DNA from: Pseudomonadota bacterium
Lineage (GTDB): Bacteria > Pseudomonadota > Alphaproteobacteria > Rhizobiales > Xanthobacteraceae
Assembly (NCBI GenBank): GCA_021811945.1
Contig: JAKAPE010000003.1
Location: 1-46,306, forward strand
Reading direction: 5' to 3'
Length of the DNA: 46,306 bases
The notes below the pieces were generated by a model. The model had not been told where the DNA came from, searched no databases, and saw nothing but the letters and a program-made list of their open reading frames with translations. Made by a program: the position numbers and the translations under genes. Positions 7,644 to 16,775 of this stretch are shown piece after piece (positions within the stretch are counted from its first letter, which is position 1; each line of letters begins with the position of its first letter).

Positions 7644-8531
7644 TCAGCTCCCGCGCATCGCAGCGGAAGCGGAACCCGCATGGGCGCGTTGGAGCGCGCG
7701 GCGGACGACGGCAAGAACCAGCTCTCGGCGGAACTCGGCGGTCGTGACAGCATCCTCCATCGGATCGACGGCTTCGGCCGCAGCCGCAGCCGCAGCACGA
7801 AACGCTTCGTCCCCCGGCGCGGCGCCGGCAAGCCTGCGCTCCGCCTCACCGATGCGCCGCGGCGTCGGTTCGGCGCCACCGACCGCGAGCCGCGGTTCCA
7901 CGATCGCGCCGCCCTCGACGCGATATGCGGCAAGCGCCGCGGCCATGGCGAAATCGCCGGCACGGCGGTTGAACTCGTAGAAGCCGCAGCGTGTGTCGGC
8001 GGCTAGCAGCGGCAGCCGCGCCTCGACCAAAAGCTCGTCCTCGCGCAACGCCGTGGTCATGATGGCTTGGAAGAAATCGCGCGCCCCGATCAGGCGTTCA
8101 CCGTGTGCGTTTTTTGCCAAAACCTCGCCGTCGAGCGCGGCCAGCACCAGACACCATTCCGACGCCGGATCGGCATGGGCTAGGCTGCCGCAAAAGGTGC
8201 CACGGGTGCGGATCGGATGATGCGCGATGTAGCGCACCACATCGGCAAGGAGTCGACCCAGCGGGCCTGCGCAAACCGGTTGCTGAAAGGCGGCATGGCG
8301 CACGCAGGCGCCGATCACAAGCTTGCCCTCCTCGACCGCAAGGCGCTTCAACTCCTCGACGCCGTTGATATCGACGAGATGCGCGGGCTTGGCGAGCCGA
8401 AACGCCATCGTCGGCACCAGGCTCTGACCGCCGGCGAGCACGCGTCCGTCCTCGGCCGCAACTTCGGCGAGAATGGCGACGGCCTCGCCGACGGTCTTCG
8501 GGGCATGATAGCGGAATGCCGCGGGCTTCAT
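7644..8531 (-). CDS. Xanthine dehydrogenase/CO dehydrogenase family, FAD-binding medium subunit
   Basis: The 295-residue protein starts MKPAAFRYHAPKTVGEAVAI and has the FAD-binding AGGQSLVPTMAFRLAKP motif (about residues 34-50) and a second FAD motif, TRGTFCGSLAHADPASE, the equivalent of TIGG in this family. The C-terminal CO dehydrogenase flavoprotein domain includes the RRAGDFAMAAALA stretch. It accepts electrons from the [2Fe-2S] subunit. I chose the ATG at 8531 because homologous proteins begin with this residue run; an upstream start near 8600 adds residues without resemblance. It faces the other two subunits, with a DUF2778 gene between. This arrangement is unusual, because the three genes usually form one operon. 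The last residues are alanine-rich but complete. Confidence 0.92.
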   Translation of the reverse strand: MKPAAFRYHAPKTVGEAVAILAEVAAEDGRVLAGGQSLVPTMAFRLAKPAHLVDINGVEELKRLAVEEGKLVIGACVRHAAFQQPVCAGPLGRLLADVVRYIAHHPIRTRGTFCGSLAHADPASEWCLVLAALDGEVLAKNAHGERLIGARDFFQAIMTTALREDELLVEARLPLLAADTRCGFYEFNRRAGDFAMAAALAAYRVEGGAIVEPRLAVGGAEPTPRRIGEAERRLAGAAPGDEAFRAAAAAAAEAVDPMEDAVTTAEFRRELVLAVVRRALQRAHAGSASAAMRGS

Positions 8532-9095
8532 CAGCGACTTGAACCTCGTGGACGGACGCAAGCGCTGCGCGTCATTTTTCTTGATATCAAAACAGGACAA
8601 CGGTCAAGGGGAGGATATATCCTTCAAATATTCCGACCTTGCTCGGCCGGAAGCACGACGGCGCGGCACTCGCCGAACCCGATGCGGATAAAGCCGGGCT
8701 TTTCCGCAAAGCCGGAGCGAGGATCGCCGCGTGTAGGCCGGCGGCGCGGACGCACCTGTGCGCCAGCGACGATGCGTCGAAACGGCGCAACAGCGCGGTA
8801 TAATGCGCAAAGCTGGCGTGCGCGCCCTTTGCCATCACGCGTGTCTCGTCACGGGAGAGGAGTGCCAAGCCCACTGCGAGGTTACGACGCCCCAGCGCGC
8901 GCCGCCAGGGGCTCATTTCATTCCCAAGGCCGCTCGCCGCAGAGACACCACGGCTGCCGCGCCCCCGCGGCGCGCGGCAAAGAACATTGAAAACATTAGC
9001 GAATCAGCTCGACCGCGGCTTGCTTGCGTACTCAATTTCGCAGCCGGTACACTGCCGCCCAGATATCATCGCCGTCTTCACGCCTTCGACCTGTC
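8532..9095. other. Gap without recognised gene
   Basis: These 564 bases lie between two divergently transcribed genes. Short open frames on both strands show no known motif, signal peptide or family resemblance, and they overlap one another. The region probably contains the promoters of the FAD subunit gene and of the ABC protein gene. I see no clear operator or terminator. Confidence 0.5.
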
Positions 9096-10598
9096 ATGCA
9101 ACCGACGAACAAAAAGAAACAGAACAGACAAGAAAAACAAAAGGCGATTTCGCGCCTGAAGCTGGCCGGCTATCTCGTCTCGCCGCCGCTGTTCGTGATG
9201 CTGTTGCTGATGGTGCTGGAAGCGGTGCTCGCCGCAGCAACGACCTGGCTCGTCATCAATGCCGGGCGCAGGGTCGCCACCGGGCATTTCCTGCTCGGCG
9301 ATCTCGTCTGGATCATGGGCGCCCAGTCGGCCTCCTATGTGGCCGGCGTCATCAGCTGGATTTTCGCCGAGCGCGCAGGCTACCGCGGTTTTGGCAGATA
9401 TATGCTGCGCTTCGCGCGCGAGAACCGCGGCAAGGTCAAGCTTCTGAACGACAGGCCGATGCGCGAGCAGGTCGAACCGTTCTTGACCGGGGAGACGTTC
9501 AAGTGCTTCTTCGATGTCATTTCCGAACTGGAATTCTCGCTCAAGCTCTTCCTCGGGCTCATCTTCAACGCCCTCGTTCTCGGCGCCGAAATAGACGTGA
9601 GCCTGCCGTTCGCCTATGTTGGCGCCTTCACGATGCTCTTGCTGATGCAATGGACGCTGCAAAAGCCGATCGCGCGCGCTTACCTCGAAAACCAGCGCAT
9701 GAGCAACCGCGTCACCGCGCAGGGCTACACCGCTTGGGACAACATCTTCAGCGGCAACCGCTACAATCTGCGACTCTGGCTCGCCGGCTTTAAGACCCGA
9801 CTGCGCGAAGCGCTCGTCGCGCAGGTGCGCGCGGTCATCGCCCGCGAGGGCATGAGCGCCACGAGCGGCATCGTCAGCCTTGCCATCATCTTCGTCACTA
9901 TGGCGGTGGTCGCCGTGCACCATGCCGCCGACATGGTGTTCTTGGTGGCTTTGGCGACCACGCTGCCGCGGCAGATCGAGATGACCTACGAGTTGCATCT
10001 GCTGGCCAGCGGCTGGAACGATTTCGTCGACGTGTGGACGCGCTTCGGCGGGGTCGCTGCCAACATACTGCCGCAGCCCGACGAAAACTTCGATGACCGC
10101 ATCAAGTTCGACCGGCTGGTGCTGCGCGAGGGCGGGCATGCCAACGTCGTTTCATCGCTGGGCGACGCCTTGCGCATCGTCGAGGCGCGGCCGGCCGGCC
10201 GCATCAACGTCCGCGGGGCTAACGGCGTTGGCAAATCCTCGCTGCTGGCGAGTCTGAAGACCAGCCTGAAAAAGCGCGCCTATTACTGGCCGACCTCGGA
10301 CCGGCTCGCCTTCCGGTTCACCAGCGGCGCAACACCACAGGTCGAAACCGAAAGCGGGGAAGAAGAGGAAGAGGCCGTCGTCCAGTCGGGCAACGAAACA
10401 CTCGGCTTCTCCTCCGGCGAGCGGCAGCTGAAGTCGCTCGAGGAAATCATCAATTCGACCGACGCGCAGGTCTATCTGTTCGACGAATGGGACGCCAACC
10501 TCGACGCCGCTAACAAGGCCAAGGCCGAGGCCCTCCTCGACGCGCTCGCCAAACGCGCCCGCGTGGTCGCCATCTCCCATCGCGACGCGGCGGGGTAA
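9096..10598 (+). CDS. ABC transporter with fused membrane domain and very short ATPase domain
   Basis: The 500-residue protein begins with a lysine/glutamine-rich tail. Hydrophobic segments follow near residues 25-52 (LVSPPLFVMLLLMVLEAVLAAATTWLVI), 68-90, 150-165, 170-188, 255-275 and 280-295, forming an exporter-like membrane domain. The ATPase domain has Walker A GANGVGKSS (374-382), signature LGFSSGERQ (436-444), Walker B VYLFDEWDANLD (459-470) and a switch His in ISHRD near the end. Only about 62 residues separate Walker A from the signature, against about 100 or more in usual ABC domains. The helical subdomain and a recognisable Q-loop therefore appear to be lost, replaced by an acidic loop (ESGEEEEEAVVQ). 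Cargo and direction are unknown. No accessory transporter gene is next to it. The ATG at 9096 lacks a strong ribosome site, and a start at 9024 is possible. Confidence 0.82.
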   Translation: MQPTNKKKQNRQEKQKAISRLKLAGYLVSPPLFVMLLLMVLEAVLAAATTWLVINAGRRVATGHFLLGDLVWIMGAQSASYVAGVISWIFAERAGYRGFGRYMLRFARENRGKVKLLNDRPMREQVEPFLTGETFKCFFDVISELEFSLKLFLGLIFNALVLGAEIDVSLPFAYVGAFTMLLLMQWTLQKPIARAYLENQRMSNRVTAQGYTAWDNIFSGNRYNLRLWLAGFKTRLREALVAQVRAVIAREGMSATSGIVSLAIIFVTMAVVAVHHAADMVFLVALATTLPRQIEMTYELHLLASGWNDFVDVWTRFGGVAANILPQPDENFDDRIKFDRLVLREGGHANVVSSLGDALRIVEARPAGRINVRGANGVGKSSLLASLKTSLKKRAYYWPTSDRLAFRFTSGATPQVETESGEEEEEAVVQSGNETLGFSSGERQLKSLEEIINSTDAQVYLFDEWDANLDAANKAKAEALLDALAKRARVVAISHRDAAG

Positions 10599-10790
10599 AC
10601 GATCCCGTGAGGCGGCGCAAACGTGGTTCGCGTCCCCCGATGTCTGCCCGGCGTCACGAAACTCGCAGCCAAATCGGCCGGCCGGTTTGCCGTTGACATT
10701 CGCCGTTGACGCCTATGGCGCCGGCTTCTAACACGTCGCGCGCGCGGAAAGCGTAACACCTTATCCGCCGCCTTGGGCTGGAGACAAGAG

Positions 10791-11654
10791 ATGCGGCTTG
10801 CAAGCTATAGCCTGCGCGGCCGGGTCAGTTTCGGCGCGGTCGCGGGCGATGGCATCATCGATCTGCGCCCCCGGCTCGCGCGCTTTGCCACGCTGATGGA
10901 AGTGTTTCGCGCGCAGGCGCTGGAAGCGGCGCGAGCCGCCGCCGAGGGCGTGCGGCCGGATCTGCCGCTCCCGGCAGTCGAACTGCTGCCGCCGCTCCTG
11001 TCGCCGGAGAAGATCCTCTGCGTCGGCGTCAACTACGCGAACCGCGAGCAGAACTACGGGGAGCCGCCGAAACATCCGAGCATGTTCTATCGTGCGCCGA
11101 ATTCGCTGGTCGGACACAGGCAGAACCTGGTGCTGCCGAAGATTTCCGCCCAGCTCGACTACGAGGGCGAGATCGCCATGGTGATCGCACGCGAGTGCAA
11201 GCACGTGCCGAAGGAACGCGCGCTCGACATGATCGCCGGCTTCACGTTGTGCAACGACGGCACCATCCGCGACTGGACACAACACGGCAAATTCAGCGTC
11301 ACTCAGGGCAAGAATTTCGATGCCAGCGGCGGCATCGGGCCGTGGATCGAGACCGATGTCGATCTCACCAAGCCGCTGCGCCTCGTTGTGCGCAAGAACG
11401 GCGAAGTGACCCAGGACGACACCACCGCCAACATGATCTTCTCCTTCGCCGATCTCATCGCCTATATCACTTCTTTCATGACGCTCAAGCCGGGTGATAT
11501 CATCGTTACCGGAACGCCGGTGAAGAAGAACTCGAATCCTCCCTCACCGCACGGTGAGCGCAAGGAGGGGGTTTGGCTCGAGCCCGGCGATGTCATCGAA
11601 GTCGAGTGCCCCGATATCGGCGTGCTGCGCAACTCCGTGGTGGCCGAAACGTGA
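10791..11654 (+). CDS. Fumarylacetoacetate hydrolase family protein
   Basis: The 287-residue protein has a short N-terminal domain (MRLASYSLRGRVSFGAV) followed by the FAH fold. LCVGVNYANREQNYGEPP starts the fold, and the metal-binding acidic residues lie in QLDYEGEIAMVI and later. QGKNFDASGGIGPWI and DIIVTGTPV are further conserved stretches. Members hydrolyse or isomerise products of aromatic ring cleavage, such as acylpyruvates or hydroxyhepta-dienedioate; the exact substrate is unknown. GGAGA lies 7 bases before the ATG at 10791. Its stop overlaps the start of the next gene in a GTGA junction, so the two are surely co-translated. Near the C-terminus the expected short linker is replaced by NSNPPSPHGERKEG, which is encoded by a palindromic sequence (see separate entry). 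Confidence 0.9.
   Translation: MRLASYSLRGRVSFGAVAGDGIIDLRPRLARFATLMEVFRAQALEAARAAAEGVRPDLPLPAVELLPPLLSPEKILCVGVNYANREQNYGEPPKHPSMFYRAPNSLVGHRQNLVLPKISAQLDYEGEIAMVIARECKHVPKERALDMIAGFTLCNDGTIRDWTQHGKFSVTQGKNFDASGGIGPWIETDVDLTKPLRLVVRKNGEVTQDDTTANMIFSFADLIAYITSFMTLKPGDIIVTGTPVKKNSNPPSPHGERKEGVWLEPGDVIEVECPDIGVLRNSVVAET
11539..11567. repeat. Palindromic element within the FAH-family coding sequence
   Basis: CTCACCG CA CGGTGAG (11543-11558) is a perfect 7-bp stem, and CCTCC/GGAGG pair further out. It adds about 14 residues in frame (NSNPPSPHGERKEG) at a place where relatives of this family have only a short loop before the W-x-x-PGDV motif. Insertion of a dispersed palindrome into a surface loop would explain it, but I have no second copy in the window to prove this. 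Confidence 0.5.
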
Positions 11655-12514
11655 CCGCCGCGAACGTCCGCGCGGCATGCGTCATCGGCTGGCCGGTCGA
11701 ACATTCGCGCTCGCCGCTCATTCATAATTATTGGCTCAAACACCACGGCATCGCCGGCGAATACCGGCGCGAGGCAGTGCCGCCGGATGACTTCGCCGAC
11801 TTCCTCGGCTCGCTCGCCGCGCGCGGGTATGTCGGCGCCAATGTGACGGTGCCACACAAGGAGGCGGCGCTCGCTTTGTCCGAGCCCGACGAGCGCGCCC
11901 GCGCCGTCGGCGCCGCCAACACCCTGTGGTTCGACGGCGTCTTGCGCTCGACCAACACCGACGTCGAAGGTTTTTTGCGCAATCTCGATGCCTGTGCGCC
12001 AAAATGGGACCGTGACGTGAGCAACGCCGTCTTGCTCGGCGCAGGCGGTGCAGCGCGTGCGGTGATCTACGGCCTCATCACGCGCGGCGTCGGGCGGATC
12101 GTCGTCCTCAACCGTACGTTCGGGCGCGCCGAATTGCTGCAGCAAATATTTGGCGCGCGCATCCAAGCGGCGCGTTGGGAGGAGCTCTATTCCACGCTCG
12201 CCGACGCTGCGCTCCTGGTCAATGCGACAACCCTCGGCATGCGCTCAAAGCCCCAGCTTGCCATCAATCTTGCGCGCCTGCCGAGCCAGGCCATCGTCGC
12301 CGATCTCGTCTACGTGCCGGTCGAAACGCCGCTCATCGCGCAAGCCAAGCGGCGCGGCCTGCGCTGTGCCGACGGCCTCGGCATGCTGCTCCATCAGGCC
12401 GTGCGCGGTTTTGCGCTGTGGTTCGGCACGACGCCGGAAGTGACGCCGGAACTGCGGGCGCTGGTCGAAGCCGATCTCGCACCAGCCGCCGCCGAACGCC
12501 CGCCGGTAACGTAG
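11651..12514 (+). CDS. Shikimate dehydrogenase family protein (AroE-like)
   Basis: The 287-residue protein has the shikimate-binding HSRSPLIHN and the catalytic Lys in GANVTVPHKE. It also has AANTLWFDG, NTDVEGFLRNL with the catalytic Asp, the NADP-binding GAGGAARAVIYGLITRG, LLVNATTLGM and a C-terminal DGLGMLLHQAVRGFALWFG. All main catalytic residues are present. It starts with GTG at 11651, overlapping the stop of the FAH-family gene by 3 bases. This coupling to a ring-cleavage-type hydrolase, away from other aromatic amino acid genes, suggests a catabolic relative (quinate or shikimate use) rather than the housekeeping enzyme. It could still be the only AroE of the genome. The assignment to the family is firm; the pathway is not. 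Confidence 0.9.
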   Translation: MTAANVRAACVIGWPVEHSRSPLIHNYWLKHHGIAGEYRREAVPPDDFADFLGSLAARGYVGANVTVPHKEAALALSEPDERARAVGAANTLWFDGVLRSTNTDVEGFLRNLDACAPKWDRDVSNAVLLGAGGAARAVIYGLITRGVGRIVVLNRTFGRAELLQQIFGARIQAARWEELYSTLADAALLVNATTLGMRSKPQLAINLARLPSQAIVADLVYVPVETPLIAQAKRRGLRCADGLGMLLHQAVRGFALWFGTTPEVTPELRALVEADLAPAAAERPPVT

Positions 12515-12654
12515 ATTTGTTTGTCACAACGCCGGCCTACGGATATAAGAGGAATAAATGGCGGAACCAGAGCGGGACGACTTCAAGTCAAACCACTCGA
12601 AATCGTCATTGCGAGCCGCTGGCGGATCGACCATTCATCCGATCGCGTCGATCC

Positions 12655-14049
12655 TCAACTTCCGGTTTTGATCCGCATCCACAGTCGGTTGATCAGCCGG
12701 TGCGTTCTCAAGTCGTGGGCCACAATGGTGTAGAGCTTGGCCATGGTGGCGGCGTCGGGATAGATCGTGGGGTCGTCGAGTATTGCTTTGTCGATGAATT
12801 TCCGGCTCGGCAGATTGCCGTTGGCGTAGGAAATGAAATTGGTGTTCTTTGCCGCCACTTCAGGCTTGAGTAGATAATTGATCAACGCGTGGGCTTCGGC
12901 AACATGGGCGCGTCCTTGGGAATGGCGAGATCGTCGAACCACAATTGCGCGCCTTCCTTGGGGATTGCGTAGCCGATCTCGATGCCTCCCTTGGCCTGGG
13001 CCGCGCGTTTCTGTGCCTGCTTAATGTCGCCCGAGAAGCCCACGACGAAGCAGATTTCGCCGCCGGCGAGCGCATTGAGATATTCCGAGGAGTCGAATTT
13101 GCGCACATACGGCCTGATCCTGCCGACGAGTTCGGCCGCCCTTTCCAGATCGCCCGGATCGCTCGAATTCGGATCGAGATGAAGGAAGCGCAGCGCCGCC
13201 GGCATGATGTCGTCGGAGGAATCGAGGAGGTAAATGCCGCAGTCCCGAAAACGCGCGATCTTTGCCGAATCGAACATGTCGGACCAGGAATTTATGGAAG
13301 AGTGGCCGAGAACCGCCAGCGCCGCTTTCATATTGTAGCCGATTCCGGTCGTACCCCACATGTAGTCGACGGCGTACTGGTTGCCGGGATCGTAGATGGC
13401 GAGCCGGCGCTCGATCTGCGGCCACGCATTGACTAGGTTCGGCAGCTTCGATTTGTCGAGCTTCTGAAAAATGCCGGCCCTGATCTGGCGGGCGAGAAAA
13501 TAGGCGGTCGGCACCACGACATCGAAGCCGGAGCCGCCGACGAGGAGTTTTGCTTCCAGCGTGTCGTTGGAGCCGAAGGTATCGTAGCGGACCGTTATTC
13601 CCGTTTGCTTGGTGAAATCCTCGAGCACGCTCGGATCGATGTAATCGGACCAGTTATCCTAAATCCGGCAGTTGGAGGACCTTATTGCGCGGAAGCCTTT
13701 GACTTTGTAAGTAAATAAGCCACCTTAGAGGTCTCCAAATTGGAACCGCTCCGCACTTGTTCGATTTTCCTAATTTGCCTGAAATTCCAATAGGTTTGCG
13801 AGCACTTTTAGGGCCGCAACTCACGGATTTAGGGTTATAGAAATTGACGACCTGTTCTTTCTGCGTTGCCGCGGCCGAGACTGCGGCGGTGAGAAAAGCG
13901 GCGATCATGACGATGACCGCGAGGCCGCAGCGATGGATGCGCGCCGCTTGCCCGCGCGCACGCGCGCAAGCGCCCAAATCCGCGCTCGTGCGGCGGCGGT
14001 GCGCGGAACAAGGATACCGTGCAGAGACGAGCGGTGCGCCGCAACCCAT
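12655..14049 (-). pseudogene. Polyamine ABC transporter substrate-binding protein (PotF-like), disrupted twice
   Basis: Read on the minus strand, a hydrophobic export signal (MIAAFLTAAVSAAATQKEQ, about 13850-13910) leads to VVNFYN. The mature protein resumes after an insertion with NWSDYIDPSVLEDFTKQTGI and continues through WGTTGIGYN, AGGEICFVVGFSGDIKQA and FDDLAIPKDAP. PotF-like proteins bind putrescine or spermidine in the periplasm. Two lesions destroy the gene. A 176-bp inverted-repeat element sits between VVNFY and NWSDY. A one-base deletion near 12906, where CCC-CAT became CCC-AT, shifts the frame. The rest (HVAEAHALINYLLKPEVAAKN to LWMRIKTGS) is intact in the other frame and ends at 12655. 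The true start is uncertain and could lie anywhere between 13908 and 14049. No permease or ATPase partner genes are nearby, fitting an orphan, dying gene. Confidence 0.9.
13658..13833. mobile_element. 176-bp miniature inverted-repeat element (MITE-like) with 5-bp target duplication
   Basis: The left end CCTAAATCCGGCAGTTG (13658-13674) and the inverted right end CCTAAATCCGTGAGTTG (13817-13833) match at 15 of 17 positions. GTTAT flanks both sides, at 13653-13657 and 13834-13838, as a target duplication. Excising the element with one GTTAT restores the PotF-like codons for NFYNWSDY exactly. The interior is AT-richer than its surroundings and holds no transposase gene, so it would need an enzyme encoded elsewhere. 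The parent insertion sequence family is not clear; a 5-bp duplication is compatible with several families. Confidence 0.88.
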
Positions 14050-14055
14050 GATCTT

Positions 14056-14388
14056 TTAGATTTCGGTCGGCAGGCCGGCGGCCTTCCAGGCCAAAATTCC
14101 ACCGGCGAGATGGCAGCAATAGGCAAAGCCCTGCTCCTGCGCGGCGAGCGAGGCGGTGACGGAGCGGCGGCCGGAGCGGCAAGCAAACACGATTTTCCGG
14201 CCGGGCGGCGCCGGGATCGCCGCGGGATTGAAGGCGGAAAGCGGCACCAGCACGGCACCCGGAAAGCGCTCAAGCGCCGTCTCCTTCGGCTCACGCACAT
14301 CAACCAATACGATGCGGCCCTCCTCAAGCCCGCGCGCAACTTCTTCCGGCGCCAGGTCGCGCACCCTGCGGCCTTCCTGATTTGACAT
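14056..14388 (-). CDS. Rhodanese-like domain protein
   Basis: This 110-residue, single-domain protein has the rhodanese fold landmarks: LVDVREPKETALERFPGAVLVPLS near the start, the active-site Cys in FACRSGRRS (about residue 68), and HLAGGILAWKAAGLPTEI at the end. It is expected to move sulfane sulfur in the cytoplasm, as no signal peptide is present. The ATG at 14388 follows AAGGAG at a good distance. It is preceded by a short gap after Kup on the same strand but probably has its own promoter. The full active-site loop suggests it is active. Confidence 0.92.
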   Translation of the reverse strand: MSNQEGRRVRDLAPEEVARGLEEGRIVLVDVREPKETALERFPGAVLVPLSAFNPAAIPAPPGRKIVFACRSGRRSVTASLAAQEQGFAYCCHLAGGILAWKAAGLPTEI

Positions 14389-14576
14389 AGTCACGGCTCC
14401 TTCTTGGACGAGAGCAATTGTCCTGCTGGTCCCCTGCAAGTGGGGAATTCGCAGGATTCTGACAACAGCGCTTCCTCGACGCTCCTGCTCACGCGGCGCG
14501 AAGCGGAAAAAGTGGAACAGGCGTCAGGCAGCGTCAAGCGGCACCATGCTGCCGGCGGCCGTAAAGCAAAACAGTC

Positions 14577-16517
14577 TCAGATGCTAACCTGTGTGCCGAC
14601 TTCCACCACGCGGTCGGTAGGAATCTGGAAATAGTCGGTAGCATCGTTGGCCGAGCGGGCAAGTGTGATGAACAGGCGGTCCTGCCAGTAGGGCATTTCC
14701 GACCGCGGCGCCCGACGCAATGCCCGGCGCGAGAGGAAGAAGGACGTCGACATGATGTCGAACTGGAGTCCGAGTTTACGGGCGATCGCCAGCGCTCTTG
14801 GAATGTTCGGCGTCTCCATGTAGCCGAAACGCAGCGTGATGCGCATGAAGGTCGCGCCGACTGGTTCCATCCGCACGCGCTTCGCCGGCTCGACCCGCGG
14901 CGTATGCGTCGTCTCCACGCTGAGAATGATGTTCCTTTCGTGCAGCACCTTATAGTGCTTGAGGCTGTGCAGAAGCGCGGTCGGCGCGCTCTTCGGATCG
15001 CTGGTGAGAAACACGGCCGTTCCCGGAACGCGTTGCGGCGGCTTTTTTTCCAGCATGCGCACCAAATCGTCGAGTGGGGTTTCCAGCCGGCGGGTCTTGG
15101 CGAACAACAACCTGGTTCCGCGCCGCCAGGTGTACATCACCAAGATCACCACGCTTGCGAGCGCCAGCGGCACCCAGCCGCCCTCGACGACTTTGAGCAA
15201 GTTGGCCGAAAGGAAGGTCAGATCGATGATCAGGAAAGGCGCGATTAGCGCGGCGGCGGCGACCAGCGACCAACGCCACATCCGCCAGATGACGATGAAG
15301 GCCATCATCCCCGTCACAACCATGGTGCCGGTAACGGCAATGCCGTAGGCGGAGGCGAGAGCGCTGGACGAGCGGAACAGCGCAACGAGCAGCAGCACGC
15401 CGACCAGCAGCAGCGCATTGACGCGCGGCATGTAGATCTGCCCCAAATGCTGCGCGGAGGTGTGACGAACCTCGAAGCGCGGCAAGAGGCCGAGCTGTAT
15501 CGCCTGGCTGGTCATCGAATAGGCGCCGGTGATCACCGCCTGGCTGGCGATCACTGTGGCCGCCGTCGCCAGAACCACCATGGGAACCCGCGCCCAATTT
15601 GGATAAAGAAGAAAGAACGGATTGGTGATCGTCTCGGGATGGGCGAAGACGAGCGCGCCCTGCCCCAGATAGTTGATGGCCAGCGCGGGCAGAACGAGGC
15701 CAAGCCAAGCCACCTGGATGGGAACGCGACCAAAGTGGCCGAGGTCGGCGTACAGCGCCTCGGCGCCGGTGACGGCGAGGAAGACGCCACCAAGCGTATA
15801 AAGGGCCACAATGCCGTGGTGGACAAGGAAATCCACGCCGTAGACCGGATCGAGCGCCCACAGCACGCCGGGGTCGGCGGCGATCCACAGGAAACCGGCG
15901 ATCGCGATCGCCACAAACCAGATCGATGTGATCGGACCGAACAAGGCCGCTACCTTGGCCGTGCCGCGCGACTGGAAGGCGAACAGCACGACCAGGATGA
16001 GGACGGTCAGCGGCAGGACATAGTCATGGAAGTCATGGAAGGTCGGCGTGGCGACGTTGATGCCTTCGATCGCGGAGAGAACCGACAGCGCCGGGGTGAT
16101 CAGGGCGTCGCCATAGAACAGTGCGGCGCCGGCGATGCCAAGCAGCGCCACAACGGCAGCAGCATTGCCGCTGTACCGGCCGACCGCGCGCGAGGCGAGC
16201 GCCATCAGTGTGAGCGTCCCCCCCTCCCCATTGTTGTCGGCGCGCAAGAGGACGACCACATATTTGAGGGTAACGACGATGATGAGCGCCCATAAGATCA
16301 GCGAGAGCACCCCAAGAACCGCTGCGCGGGCGAGCTCTCCCGAGGGCGAAGCGGCGACCACCGCTTCGCGCAAGGCGTAGAGCGGGCTGGTGCCGATGTC
16401 GCCATAGACGACGCCGATGCTGCCCAACGCCAGCGCCCCTAATCCGCCGGTACGGGCCTCGGCGCCGTCTTCGGCCGGCATTTCGTCACCGGGTCGGGTG
16501 CTCACGCTTTCCGTCAT
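14577..16517 (-). CDS. kup: Kup-type potassium uptake permease
   Basis: The protein of about 646 residues begins with a hydrophilic tail and then the family hallmark [26 protein letters not shown]. It has about twelve membrane segments, including the [17 protein letters not shown] and [20 protein letters not shown] stretches, and ends with a cytoplasmic domain of about 150 residues ([24 protein letters not shown]). Kup imports K+ together with H+ across the inner membrane. Length and motif set match intact family members. Starts at 16517 (MTESVSTRP) and 16541 are both possible, and neither has a clear ribosome site; I chose the shorter. It stands alone, without kdp or trk genes. Confidence 0.95.
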   Translation of the reverse strand: MTESVSTRPGDEMPAEDGAEARTGGLGALALGSIGVVYGDIGTSPLYALREAVVAASPSGELARAAVLGVLSLILWALIIVVTLKYVVVLLRADNNGEGGTLTLMALASRAVGRYSGNAAAVVALLGIAGAALFYGDALITPALSVLSAIEGINVATPTFHDFHDYVLPLTVLILVVLFAFQSRGTAKVAALFGPITSIWFVAIAIAGFLWIAADPGVLWALDPVYGVDFLVHHGIVALYTLGGVFLAVTGAEALYADLGHFGRVPIQVAWLGLVLPALAINYLGQGALVFAHPETITNPFFLLYPNWARVPMVVLATAATVIASQAVITGAYSMTSQAIQLGLLPRFEVRHTSAQHLGQIYMPRVNALLLVGVLLLVALFRSSSALASAYGIAVTGTMVVTGMMAFIVIWRMWRWSLVAAAALIAPFLIIDLTFLSANLLKVVEGGWVPLALASVVILVMYTWRRGTRLLFAKTRRLETPLDDLVRMLEKKPPQRVPGTAVFLTSDPKSAPTALLHSLKHYKVLHERNIILSVETTHTPRVEPAKRVRMEPVGATFMRITLRFGYMETPNIPRALAIARKLGLQFDIMSTSFFLSRRALRRAPRSEMPYWQDRLFITLARSANDATDYFQIPTDRVVEVGTQVSI

Positions 16518-16775
16518 AAACTTCGAAACAGGACATCGCATGCTCCCGGTATCGCGCGACAACAGGACGCCGAGCCGCGCCTATACACTCTGGGCACTGA
16601 CAAGTCATGACAATCCTTCGCAAGCCGTCCAGCCTAACAACTCGCCCAACAAGTCTGCGCGCGTGCGGACGGCATCCCACAGGCCCAGCGGGTGGAACTC
16701 GGCTCCGCTCGTGCCGTATTGATAACGCCGGTCGTGTAAGCGTATCGCCGCCGGCTGTAACTGCGGAAGGGCGGC

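Noticed and set aside
8587-8990. Overlapping short frames on both strands between the FAD subunit and ABC genes
   Set aside because: They have no known motif and overlap each other; they read as non-coding.
12604-12620. CGTCATTGCGAG, a core often seen in dispersed proteobacterial repeats
   Set aside because: Only a short part is present and no matching inverted arm was found, so it was not called.
13658-13833. Assignment of the inverted-repeat element to a known insertion sequence family
   Set aside because: A 5-bp duplication and the ends alone do not decide the family, and no transposase is inside; a database comparison would be needed.
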